Assembly (NCBI GenBank): GCA_025210265.1 | Contig: JAOASD010000002.1 | Span: forward strand, 24,555 to 88,554 | Length of the DNA: 64,000 nt | Direction of reading: 5' to 3' | DNA from: Pelagimonas sp. | Lineage (GTDB): Bacteria; Pseudomonadota; Alphaproteobacteria; Rhodobacterales; Rhodobacteraceae | Part shown: piece after piece, positions 44,124 to 51,739 of the stretch | How the letters are laid out: the number at the start of each line of letters is the position of its first letter | Position numbering within the stretch: the first letter of the stretch is position 1 | The notes under the pieces: generated by a model | The model's input: the letters and a program-made list of their open reading frames with translations, nothing else | Databases searched by the model: none | What the model was told of the DNA's origin: nothing | Position numbers and translations under genes: made by a program

Positions 44124-46313
44124 ATGACCGCAGTCATGCGCCCCCCGGTGTCGGCCTGCCCGGCCTGTTCCGCCGCCCCTGCCGCCGAGGCACTGGCCGC
44201 CGCAGCCGAGCCGACCGAGGCCCATATCGTCCTGTCCCTGCCCACGATCCACTGCGCCGCCTGTATGTCGAGCGTGGAACGGGCGCTGGCCACGGTGGAT
44301 GGGGTGCGCTCGGCGCGGGTCAACCTGACCATGAAGCGGGTCAGCATCGAGGCCGACCCGGAGCTGACCGCGCAGGATGTGATCCCCGTGGTCGAAGGCG
44401 CGGGATATGAGGCGCATGAGCTGGACAGCACCGCCCTGACTGCCACCGCCAATGACCGCGCGGGCCGCGATCTGTTGATGCGGCTGGCGGTTGCGGGCTT
44501 TGCCGCGATGAATGTCATGCTGCTCTCTGTCGCGGTCTGGTCCGGGGCAGACGGCGCGACACGCGACATGTTCCACTGGATCTCTGCCGCCATCGTGCTG
44601 CCCGCCGTGGGCTTTTCCGCGCAGCCGTTTTTTCGCAACGCCTGGGTGGCGCTCAAGGCGCGCAGCCTGAACATGGATGTGCCGATTTCGCTGGCGATCC
44701 TCTTGGCGCTTGGCACCTCGCTTTGGGAAACCTCGCTATCCGGGGAACATGCCTATTTCGACGCGGCGATTGCGCTGACCTTCTTCCTGCTGACCGGGCG
44801 CTATCTGGACCACCGCACGCGGTCTGTGGCGCGCTCGGCCGCGCAGGAATTGTCGGCGCTGGAGGTTCCCCGCGCATGGCGTCTGACCGAAGACGGAGAG
44901 GAACAGATCAGCGTGGCCGATCTGGCCGTGGGCGATCTGATCCGCGTGCGGCCCGGCGGTCGGATGCCGGTGGATGGCGAAATCACCGAAGGCCAGTCCG
45001 AACTGGACCGCTCGCTGCTGACCGGGGAAACCCTGCCGGTCTATGCTGAACCCGGCGTGATCGTCAGCGCGGGCGAGGTCAACCTGACCGGCCCGCTGGT
45101 GATCCGTGCCAGCGCCGTGGGGCGCGATACATCACTGCACCGCATGGCGGATCTGGTGGCGATCGCGGAATCCGGGCGCTCGCGCTATACCTCGCTGGCG
45201 GATAAGGCGGCGAAACTTTACGCGCCGGGGGTGCATATCCTGTCGGCCTTGGCCTTTGCCGGATGGTTGCTGTACTCTGGTGATCTGCGGATTTCGCTGA
45301 ACATCGCCGCCGCCGTTCTGATCATCACCTGCCCCTGCGCGCTGGGTCTGGCCGTGCCTGCGGTGACCACCGCCGCCTCTGGCCGGTTGTTCAAACGCGG
45401 TTTGCTGATCAAGGACGCCACCGCGCTGGAACGTCTGAGCCAGATCGACACCGTGGTGTTCGACAAGACCGGCACCCTGACCGCCGGCACGCCTGAGCTG
45501 ACCAATCTGGGGGATTTCACACGCCGCGATCTGGAAATCGCGCTGGCGCTGGCCGAAGGATCGGCCCATCCGCTGTCGCAATCCCTGACCGCAGCCGCGC
45601 GCGCCGCCGGGATCACCCCCGCCAAGCTGAGCGAGATCACCGAAGTGCCCGGCCACGGCACCGAAGCCCTGTGGCAAGATCAGCGCGTGCGCCTTGGCCG
45701 CGCCTCCTGGGTCGGCGGCGACGGGCACTCCAGCCTGACCACCGCCTGGCTGCGCGTGGGTGACGGGCCGGTACAGGGCTTTGCCTTTACCGACCGGCTG
45801 CGCGACGGGGCCGAGGACACCGTACGCGCGCTGCAGGATGCTGGCCTGAAAGTGATCGTCATGTCTGGCGACAGCACCGCCGCGGTCGAAGCCCTGGCGC
45901 ACCGGTTGAACATCCCGCATTGGCTGGCCGAAGCCCTGCCCGCGGACAAAGCCAGCCGCATTCAGGATCTGACCGATCAGGGCGCCCATGTGCTGATGGT
46001 CGGTGATGGGTTGAACGACACGGCGGCGCTGACGGCGGCCCATGCTTCGATCTCGCCTGCCTCGGCGCTAGACGCGGCGCGCGTGGCATCGGACATCGTG
46101 CTGCTGGGCAGCGCGCTGGACCCGATCCCCGAGGCGCTGAGCACCGCCAAGAAAGCCACCCGCCGCATCCGCGAGAACTTCACCATCGCCAGCTGGTACA
46201 ATGTGATCGCGGTGCCGCTGGCCATCGCGGGGCTTTGTTCGCCGCTGATTGCGGCGCTGGCCATGTCGGCCAGTTCGATCACGGTCTCGCTGAACGCGCT
46301 GCGCCTGCGCTAA
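44124..46313 (+). CDS. ccoI: Copper-transporting P-type ATPase CcoI (FixI)
   Basis: 729 residues. A Cys pair at 12-15 (CPAC) precedes an HMA metal-binding domain with CAAC at 44-47, then an eight-helix P1B ATPase with CPC in ITCPCALGLAVP near 395, phosphorylation motif DKTGTLTAG near 448, and GDGLNDTAAL near 630. It supplies copper for cbb3 assembly rather than detoxification, as shown by its position between ccoH and ccoS. The ATG at 44124 follows GAGGTAATCCC. It starts 4 bp after ccoH. Confidence 0.96.
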   Translation: MTAVMRPPVSACPACSAAPAAEALAAAAEPTEAHIVLSLPTIHCAACMSSVERALATVDGVRSARVNLTMKRVSIEADPELTAQDVIPVVEGAGYEAHELDSTALTATANDRAGRDLLMRLAVAGFAAMNVMLLSVAVWSGADGATRDMFHWISAAIVLPAVGFSAQPFFRNAWVALKARSLNMDVPISLAILLALGTSLWETSLSGEHAYFDAAIALTFFLLTGRYLDHRTRSVARSAAQELSALEVPRAWRLTEDGEEQISVADLAVGDLIRVRPGGRMPVDGEITEGQSELDRSLLTGETLPVYAEPGVIVSAGEVNLTGPLVIRASAVGRDTSLHRMADLVAIAESGRSRYTSLADKAAKLYAPGVHILSALAFAGWLLYSGDLRISLNIAAAVLIITCPCALGLAVPAVTTAASGRLFKRGLLIKDATALERLSQIDTVVFDKTGTLTAGTPELTNLGDFTRRDLEIALALAEGSAHPLSQSLTAAARAAGITPAKLSEITEVPGHGTEALWQDQRVRLGRASWVGGDGHSSLTTAWLRVGDGPVQGFAFTDRLRDGAEDTVRALQDAGLKVIVMSGDSTAAVEALAHRLNIPHWLAEALPADKASRIQDLTDQGAHVLMVGDGLNDTAALTAAHASISPASALDAARVASDIVLLGSALDPIPEALSTAKKATRRIRENFTIASWYNVIAVPLAIAGLCSPLIAALAMSASSITVSLNALRLR

Positions 46314-46405
46314 ATGCGGGCAGCGGTTTGCGCCGCGCCCGCCAGATGTTAAACCACAGGACAGGCCCCGCGCTGGGGCGCTGTTCTATAGAACGGACCG
46401 ACACA

Positions 46406-46567
46406 ATGAATGTGCTGACCTACCTCATCCCGATTTCGCTGGTTCTGGGCGGGGTTGGCCTGACCTTTTTCATCTTCACCCTAAGGTCGAACCAATATGA
46501 CGATCCAGAGGGGGACGCCCGCCGGATCCTGTCCGGCGATTACGACGATCGGCCCAAACAGGACTAA
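46406..46567 (+). CDS. ccoS: cbb3 oxidase assembly protein CcoS (FixS)
   Basis: 53 residues: one membrane helix (YLIPISLVLGGVGLTFFIFT, about 5-24) followed by the family motif LRSNQYDDPEGDARRIL. The 92-bp gap to ccoI contains no gene. CcoS is needed for haem and copper cofactor insertion. The start at 46406 gives the typical CcoS length; upstream frame overlaps ccoI and is not used. Confidence 0.95.
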   Translation: MNVLTYLIPISLVLGGVGLTFFIFTLRSNQYDDPEGDARRILSGDYDDRPKQD

Positions 46568-46591
46568 GGATCATCTGCGGGGGGCCGCGCC

Positions 46592-46927
46592 TCAGCGCCC
46601 GACCCGTTCCCACAGGACGCCATCCGGGCGACCAAGCCCCTGATCGTAATAGGCACGCATTTCAAATTTTGTGACACAGGCATCGGCATTTGCGTCAAAG
46701 GCCATGATGATGTCCTGCGCCCGCTTGCCAAAGGCGGTACGGATTTCGCGCATATCCAGCACGCCATTCCGGTTCAGGTCGCTTTGGTTGAAACTGAACA
46801 CCGGACCCGGCCCAGTATAGGCGCTAAGCCGCCCTTTGGTCACAGTATAATCGCTGGCCTGTGCCGGGATCATAGCCGCGACGCATAGCAGCCCGCCCAG
46901 CGACAGGGCTTTGGCAAAAACCGTCAT
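46592..46927 (-). CDS. Secreted EF-hand protein
   Basis: 111 residues: signal peptide (FAKALSLGGLLCVAAMIPAQA, cleavage after QAS likely) then two EF-hand loops. Loop 1, DLNRNGVLDMRE, has all canonical calcium ligands. Loop 2, DANADACVTKFE, lacks the central Gly and is degenerate. A probable periplasmic calcium-binding protein of unknown partner. AAAGGTG lies before the ATG at 46927. It converges on ccoS with a 24-bp gap, and no functional link to the oxidase is evident. Confidence 0.75.
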   Translation of the reverse strand: MTVFAKALSLGGLLCVAAMIPAQASDYTVTKGRLSAYTGPGPVFSFNQSDLNRNGVLDMREIRTAFGKRAQDIIMAFDANADACVTKFEMRAYYDQGLGRPDGVLWERVGR

Positions 46928-47094
46928 AACAAACACCTTTCGAGCCCCCTGACGCCTGATCGCGCAACAAGGGATAGGAAGCCCACCCGATACACCCACA
47001 CACGAGTATAGCGATTTTGCGCCGCAACCAAAGCCGCAGCGCGCGCGATCAAAGAAAACTCTCTGACAATTTTACGGAAACAATGGTGCAGAGG

Positions 47095-47553
47095 TCAAAC
47101 CGGCAGGGCCGTGGTCTTGAACACCGTGCGCAGCGCGAACGAACTTTGCATCTGTGCAACCCCCGGAAGGCGGGTCAGGTATTGGCGGTGAATGCGGGCA
47201 AAATCCTCGGTATCTTCGGCCACAACCTTCAGGATGTAATCCGCTGTGCCCGCCATCAGGTGGCATTCCAGCACGTCCGGCACCCGCGCCACCGCCTTTT
47301 CAAACGCATCCAGCACGTCATCCGCCTGCGCCTGCAGGGTGATTTCCACAAACACCGTGGTCGGCAGCCCGTTGCGCCGGGCATCCAGCAGGGCCACATA
47401 GCCGCGAATATAACCCTCCGCTTCCAGCCGCTGCACTCGGCGATGGCAGGCCGAGGCCGACAGATGCACCCGCTCTGACAGGTCCGCATTCGAGATTCGG
47501 CCCTCGCGCTGCAACACCCGCAGGATGCGGCGATCTGTATCATCCATCGTCAT
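47095..47553 (-). CDS. Lrp/AsnC family regulator, divergent from ald
   Basis: 152 residues. HTH domain DDTDRRILRVLQREGRISNA then LSERVHLSASACHRRVQRLE (about 3-50), and a RAM/AsnC effector domain from about 65 (VFVEITLQAQADDVLDAFEK, then CHLMAGTADYILKVVAEDTE). It starts 138 bp from and opposite to ald, an arrangement in which the Lrp-type regulator (AldR-like) activates alanine dehydrogenase in response to alanine. An ATG two codons downstream is equally possible. Confidence 0.93.
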   Translation of the reverse strand: MTMDDTDRRILRVLQREGRISNADLSERVHLSASACHRRVQRLEAEGYIRGYVALLDARRNGLPTTVFVEITLQAQADDVLDAFEKAVARVPDVLECHLMAGTADYILKVVAEDTEDFARIHRQYLTRLPGVAQMQSSFALRTVFKTTALPV

Positions 47554-47691
47554 GGTTTCGAATGTCCTTCGACTTTTTAGTCCAGCTGACGAAGAATCTA
47601 CCACATTAAATCCATTTCGCACAGGTCTCTGCCATGAAATTGCATCCAGAGGGGCGCAGACTGTCCGCAATAGGAGAAGAGGAGACGCGGC
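47554..47691. promoter_or_regulatory. lrp-ald divergent control region
   Basis: 138 bp. It holds an interrupted near-dyad, TCCTTCG at 47570 and CGAAG at 47592, on either side of an AT-rich ACTTTTTA, and a second AT-richer stretch (TACCACATTAAATCCATTTC). These are plausible sites for the Lrp-type regulator; no consensus can be fitted with confidence. A GAGGAG ribosome site precedes ald. Confidence 0.4.
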
Positions 47692-48810
47692 ATGAAAATC
47701 GGATGCCCCACAGAGATCAAACCCCAGGAATTTCGCGTCGGCATGACGCCCAACGCCGCGCGAGAAGCGGTGGATCACGGCCATGAGGTTCTGATCCAGA
47801 CCGGTGCCGGTATTGGCGCGGGCTTTTCGGATGACGATTATGCCGCCGCCGGTGCGCAGATGATCGACACAGCCAAAGACATCTTTGCCAGCGCCGACAT
47901 GATCGTGAAGGTCAAGGAACCGCAGGCAATCGAGCGCGCCATGCTGCGCGAAGGCCAGTTGCTGTTCACCTATCTGCACCTCGCCCCCGATCCCGATCAG
48001 ACCCATGATCTGCTGAAATCCGGCTGCACCGCGATTGCCTATGAAACCGTGACCGATGATCGTGGCGGCCTGCCCCTGCTGGCCCCCATGTCCGAAGTCG
48101 CGGGCCGTCTGGCCCCGCAGGTCGGTGCCTATACGCTGCAAAAAGCCAATGGCGGGCGCGGCGTGCTGATGGGCGGCGTGCCCGGTGTCGGCCCGGCCAA
48201 GGTGCTGGTGATTGGTGGCGGCGTGGTTGGCACCCATGCGGCGCGTATCGCCGCCGGTATGGGCGCGGATGTGACCGTGCTGGACCGCTCGCTGCCACGC
48301 CTGCGCTATCTGGACGATGTGTTTGGCAGCCAGTTCCGCACCGGCTATTCCAGCCGCGGCCTTCTGACCGAGCATCTGTCCCAGGCCGATATGGTTGTCG
48401 GCGCGGTTCTGGTGCCCGGCGCTGCCGCCCCCCGTCTGGTCAGCCGCGCCGATCTGGGCCTGATGAAGCCCGGTGCGGCACTGGTGGATGTGGCCATTGA
48501 TCAGGGCGGTTGTTTCGAGACATCGCGCGCAACCACCCATGCGGACCCGATCTATGACGTGGATGGCATCATGCATTACTGCGTGGCCAACATGCCGGGG
48601 GCCGTGGCGCGGACCTCGACCATCGCGCTGGGGAACGCGACCATGCCGTTTATGCTGGCCCTGGCCGACAAAGGCTGGCAGCAGGCCTGCGCCGACGATC
48701 CGCATCTGCTGAACGGGTTGAATGTCCATGCGGGCGCACTGACCAATTACGAAGTCGGAAAAGCCCTGGAACTTGACGTGCTGTCCCCGCAGCTGGCGCT
48801 GAAAGCCTGA
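47692..48810 (+). CDS. ald: Alanine dehydrogenase
   Basis: 372 residues, full length. The N-terminal domain starts [20 protein letters not shown]; the NAD-binding domain has [20 protein letters not shown] near 170; conserved [19 protein letters not shown] and [15 protein letters not shown] are present. It oxidatively deaminates L-alanine to pyruvate and ammonium. The divergent Lrp-type gene is its likely regulator. Confidence 0.97.
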   Translation: MKIGCPTEIKPQEFRVGMTPNAAREAVDHGHEVLIQTGAGIGAGFSDDDYAAAGAQMIDTAKDIFASADMIVKVKEPQAIERAMLREGQLLFTYLHLAPDPDQTHDLLKSGCTAIAYETVTDDRGGLPLLAPMSEVAGRLAPQVGAYTLQKANGGRGVLMGGVPGVGPAKVLVIGGGVVGTHAARIAAGMGADVTVLDRSLPRLRYLDDVFGSQFRTGYSSRGLLTEHLSQADMVVGAVLVPGAAAPRLVSRADLGLMKPGAALVDVAIDQGGCFETSRATTHADPIYDVDGIMHYCVANMPGAVARTSTIALGNATMPFMLALADKGWQQACADDPHLLNGLNVHAGALTNYEVGKALELDVLSPQLALKA

Positions 48811-48822
48811 TCAATCTTTAGA

Positions 48823-48888
48823 ACGGGCGACGGATCCTCCTCCGTCGCCCGTACAAGGCCTGTATCCTCCCTGTGACAGGCCTTGTAC
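48823..48888 (+). ncRNA. Tandem hairpins with CCTCC loops between ald and the msrQ-like gene
   Basis: Hairpin 1: 12-bp perfect stem ACGGGCGACGGA / TCCGTCGCCCGT at 48823-48852, loop TCCTCC. Hairpin 2: 13-bp perfect stem GTACAAGGCCTGT / ACAGGCCTTGTAC at 48851-48888, loop ATCCTCCCTGTG. Both loops expose CCUCC, an anti-Shine-Dalgarno sequence. Two anti-SD loops in tandem is the layout of the CcsR/'cuckoo' small RNAs of Rhodobacterales. It begins 13 bp after the ald stop and ends 2 bp before the next ATG, so it could be an ald 3'UTR-derived RNA, an attenuator, or both. No T tract follows. Confidence 0.5.
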
Positions 48889-48889
48889 C

Positions 48890-49501
48890 ATGCTCAAAAA
48901 ACTCTCTTTCCTGAATCCCTATTGGCTTTGGATCATCCTCGCCCTGCCTGCCTTTGGCATGATGTCCGAAGCCCTGACCTCGACCGATCCCAAAGTGTTC
49001 AAATTCCTGCTGCACCCAACGGGGGAATTCGGCGCGCGGATGCTGATCATTTCCATGCTGGCCACGCCCCTGGCGCTGCTGCTGAAGGGCTGGCGCGGGC
49101 CGCGCTGGTTGAAAAAGAACCGGCGGTATTTTGGCGTGGCGGCGTTTGGCTATGCGCTGCTGCATCTGCTGTTCTACGTGATAGAGCGCGCGTCGCTGGA
49201 CAAGATCCTGGGCGAAGTTACAGATCTGGACATCTGGACCGGCTGGCTGGCCTTTGTGATCTTTCTGCCCCTGGCCGCGACCTCGTTTGATGCGGCGGTG
49301 CGGGCACTGGGACCGCGCTGGAAATCGGTGCAGCGCTGGGTCTATGCCGCCGCTGTGCTGACCCTGCTGCACTGGGCCTCGCATGACAATTTCGAAGGGG
49401 TTGGCCCGGCGCTGGTGCATTTTGGCCCGCTGATCGCGCTAGAGGCCTATCGGATCTGGTATTGGTATCTGCGTCCGCGCAACCGCGCGCAGGCGGTTTG
49501 A
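48890..49501 (+). CDS. msrQ: MsrQ/YedZ-like haem-binding membrane protein
   Basis: 203 residues, about six membrane helices, ferric-reductase-like transmembrane domain. Candidate haem ligands are His in YALLHLLFYVIER and in TLLHWASHD; KNRRYFGVAAFGYALLH and RRW-equivalent KSVQRWVYAAAVLTLLHW match MsrQ. MsrQ carries electrons from quinones to the periplasmic methionine-sulphoxide reductase MsrP; msrP is not adjacent on either side. The ATG follows hairpin 2 directly, with no ordinary ribosome site, so translation may depend on that structure. Confidence 0.82.
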   Translation: MLKKLSFLNPYWLWIILALPAFGMMSEALTSTDPKVFKFLLHPTGEFGARMLIISMLATPLALLLKGWRGPRWLKKNRRYFGVAAFGYALLHLLFYVIERASLDKILGEVTDLDIWTGWLAFVIFLPLAATSFDAAVRALGPRWKSVQRWVYAAAVLTLLHWASHDNFEGVGPALVHFGPLIALEAYRIWYWYLRPRNRAQAV

Positions 49502-49506
49502 ACCAC

Positions 49507-49542
49507 CAAAACAAAAACGGCGGCCCCGTGGTTGGGCCGCCG
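49507..49542 (-). terminator. Intrinsic terminator of mscL
   Basis: A 9-bp perfect stem (CGGCGGCCC / GGGCCGCCG) with a 7-nt loop, followed on the minus strand by TTTTTGTTTT. It lies 24 bp after the mscL stop and may also end the opposing msrQ transcript. Confidence 0.9.
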
Positions 49543-49565
49543 CAAATCCCGTCATTGCGCGTCGA

Positions 49566-49994
49566 TCATTTTTTCAGCGCGTCGCGGATTTCCATCAGGA
49601 TGTCCAGCTCGCTCGGGCCTTTGGGGGCCTCTTCGACCGGTGCGGCCTCTTCTTCCTTGGAGGCGGCATCCTTGGCACGGTTGACCATCTTGACCAGCAT
49701 GAACACCACAAAGGCAATGATCAGAAAGTTGATGATCGCCATCAAAAAGCGCCCAATGGCAAAGACCCCGGCCCCGGCCTCTTCGGCGGCGGCAAGACTG
49801 GCATAGCTGCCGCCATCCAGCGCATAGAACCAGCCGGTCAGATCCAGCCCCCCCATGAAAATCCCGATGATCGGATTGATCAGATCCGCCACCATCGAGC
49901 TGACAATGGCGGTAAAGGCCGCCCCGATGATGATCCCAACAGCCATGTCCATGACATTGCCCTTGGCGATGAAATCCTTAAATTCCTTGATCAT
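49566..49994 (-). CDS. mscL: Large-conductance mechanosensitive channel MscL
   Basis: 142 residues. N-terminal amphipathic helix and TM1 ([20 protein letters not shown], then [20 protein letters not shown]), periplasmic loop, TM2 ([20 protein letters not shown]) and a cytoplasmic helix bundle with a charged linker ([13 protein letters not shown]) before [12 protein letters not shown]. It releases solutes on hypo-osmotic shock. Monocistronic, with its own terminator. Confidence 0.97.
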   Translation of the reverse strand: MIKEFKDFIAKGNVMDMAVGIIIGAAFTAIVSSMVADLINPIIGIFMGGLDLTGWFYALDGGSYASLAAAEEAGAGVFAIGRFLMAIINFLIIAFVVFMLVKMVNRAKDAASKEEEAAPVEEAPKGPSELDILMEIRDALKK

Positions 49995-50120
49995 TGCGTG
50001 TCCCCCTTTGTCCTGTCACACAGCGCGCGCAGCCCAGTATAGCACGGCCACACACCGGATGTGGCCCATCCGGGCAGAGGACAAAATGGGAAAGCCGGCG
50101 GGGGCTTCCCCGCCTGTTGA

Positions 50121-50570
50121 TTACGCGGGCAGCGCGCCTGTCATCACATAGCGTAGGATCTGAACGACCTGTTCCGGCGTGCGCGCCATGGCCAGCGCGG
50201 CGGCGTCGACCTCTTTCAGCGCGTGATCATGTTCGGGCTGTTGCAGGATGATCAGCGATTTGCCCAGCGCGCTGGCATAGCCCGCGTCAAAAGCGGCGTT
50301 CCACTGTTTGTATTTCTCGCCAAAACGCACCACGACCACATCCGCATCCGCGATCCCCTTGCGGGTGCGAATGGCGTTGACCATGGCCCCCTTGTGGTCG
50401 TGCCAGTATTTGTCAGGCTCAGCGCCAAGGATATTGACGCCGCAATCATCGCTGGCCGCGTGATCGGTGACTGGGGCATCAAAGGCAATATCCAGCCCCT
50501 GCGCCCCATTGATGATCTGTTCACGCCAATCGGTGTGGATTTCGCCGGAAAGATAGACCTTTAGCGACAT
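50121..50570 (-). CDS. YtoQ family protein
   Basis: 149 residues; recognised by LKVYLSGEIHTDWREQII, LGAEPDKYWHDHKGA and ADADVVVVRFGEKYKQWNAAFDAG. The fold resembles nucleoside 2-deoxyribosyltransferases, but the biochemical function of YtoQ proteins is not established. The ATG at 50570 has GAGGG upstream; an in-frame ATG four codons earlier is less likely. It lies between glutaredoxin and mscL on the same strand. Confidence 0.88.
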   Translation of the reverse strand: MSLKVYLSGEIHTDWREQIINGAQGLDIAFDAPVTDHAASDDCGVNILGAEPDKYWHDHKGAMVNAIRTRKGIADADVVVVRFGEKYKQWNAAFDAGYASALGKSLIILQQPEHDHALKEVDAAALAMARTPEQVVQILRYVMTGALPA

Positions 50571-50639
50571 GGCTGCCCTCATAATTTTCTGTCAGGGGTC
50601 ACGATATCCCCCTGCGGACAGATGTCCAGAGCCGCGCGT

Positions 50640-50915
50640 TCAGCGCCGCCAGAACGGTTTGGCGCGGCCCTTGCCTTTGCGCGCCTTCAGGTATTTGCGC
50701 AGCTCGGTATAGCCGCCCACCTTTTCCCCATCGATGAAAATCAGCGGGGTGGTGGCGACGTGATGTTTGTCCTTGAACGCATCAGTGGCGGCGCGGCTGC
50801 GCAGCACATGTTCCTCGATCTCAAAGCCCTCCTGGCGCAGCAGATCGCGGGCAGCGGTGCCATAGCCGCAGGTGTAATTGGGCAGGTCCATGCGGTGAAG
50901 GATGGCTTTGGGCAT
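50640..50915 (-). CDS. Glutaredoxin family protein
   Basis: 91 residues with a thioredoxin-like fold: N-terminal strand KAILHRMDL, active-site region NYTCGYGTAARDLL (C16; the second Cys of a CxxC pair is replaced by Gly, so a monothiol type), the cis-Pro motif VATTPLIFIDG and GGYTELRKYL. A basic C-terminal tail (KARKGKGRAKPFWRR) is unusual. AAGGAG lies 8 bp before the ATG at 50915. Monothiol glutaredoxins act in Fe-S handling or deglutathionylation. Confidence 0.85.
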   Translation of the reverse strand: MPKAILHRMDLPNYTCGYGTAARDLLRQEGFEIEEHVLRSRAATDAFKDKHHVATTPLIFIDGEKVGGYTELRKYLKARKGKGRAKPFWRR

Positions 50916-51157
50916 TGGCGTGTCTCCTTTTCTTGCTGCGAATAAAGGGACGCCCCTGCCCCGCAACAAGACCATCCTGTTCACGTTCCTGAAATCAGGC
51001 GTGAACCGGGGGCCTGAACACCAGGCCGCAGCCCACGATGCGCGAGTTGCGCGGCCCACCATTCGCGTATGATGGCAGGCACAGACGCATACACGCTGGG
51101 GTAACACACAGAAACATATCAGGAAAAAGCAACACTGAATTGCCAAGGAACTGATCC

Positions 51158-51649
51158 ATGCCTGCCCTGTCCCACATCCTGTCTGCCATCCCGCTTTGGG
51201 TGGTCCCGCTGTTATTCGGCCTGATCTTTCTAGGGAGAAGAGCGCAGTTTGAACGCTCCAGCCCGGTTTTCCTGATCTATGCGCTGCCGCTGCTAGGGCT
51301 GTTGTCACTGAACCGCGCGATCAGCCTGGGCGATCTGGCAAGTGCTGCGCTGCTGGCGGGCTGGGCTGCCGGTGTGGCGCTGGGGCTGCGCCTGCAACCC
51401 CGCTGGAGCCTGTCACGCAGCCAGCGCCGGGTGCAGCTGCGCGGGGAACACCTGACCATGGTCACGGTTCTGGGCCTGTTCGCCCTGAACTTTGCCGCAG
51501 GCATGGCGCAGGGCATGGCCCCCAATCTGGCCACGGGCACGATGTTCGGCGGGCTCTTTGGCGCGGTGGCGGGCGGGCTGTCCGGCAGCCTCGCCGGGCG
51601 GGCGATCCATATCGCGCGGATGCCGGTGACAGGCACGGACCCAGCCTGA
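51158..51649 (+). CDS. Membrane protein of unknown function
   Basis: 163 residues with about five predicted membrane segments (ILSAIPLWVVPLLFGLIFLG at 7-26; VFLIYALPLLGLLSL; LASAALLAGWAAGVALGL; LTMVTVLGLFALNFAAGMAQ; a Gly/Ala-rich final helix MFGGLFGAVAGGLSGSLAG). A short basic loop (RRAQFERS) follows helix 1. I do not recognise a functional family. It is divergent from the glutaredoxin gene and followed by a terminator. Confidence 0.75.
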   Translation: MPALSHILSAIPLWVVPLLFGLIFLGRRAQFERSSPVFLIYALPLLGLLSLNRAISLGDLASAALLAGWAAGVALGLRLQPRWSLSRSQRRVQLRGEHLTMVTVLGLFALNFAAGMAQGMAPNLATGTMFGGLFGAVAGGLSGSLAGRAIHIARMPVTGTDPA

Positions 51650-51662
51650 CACGCGCACAAAA

Positions 51663-51688
51663 AAACCGGCCCACATTCGGGCCGGTTT
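51663..51688. terminator. Bidirectional intrinsic terminator
   Basis: A 10-bp perfect stem (AAACCGGCCC / GGGCCGGTTT, loop ACATTC). T-rich on the plus strand (TTTCT) and continuous T on the minus strand, so it ends both the membrane protein and the convergent dehydrogenase transcripts. Confidence 0.9.
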
Positions 51689-51739
51689 CTATCCGGGTGC
51701 CACGTCGAAACGCAGCGCCCAATTCGTTTTAGAAACGAA

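Noticed and set aside
47095..48729. 544-codon minus frame running from the Lrp-type regulator through ald
   Set aside because: Only the last 152 codons are the regulator; the rest is the antisense of ald.
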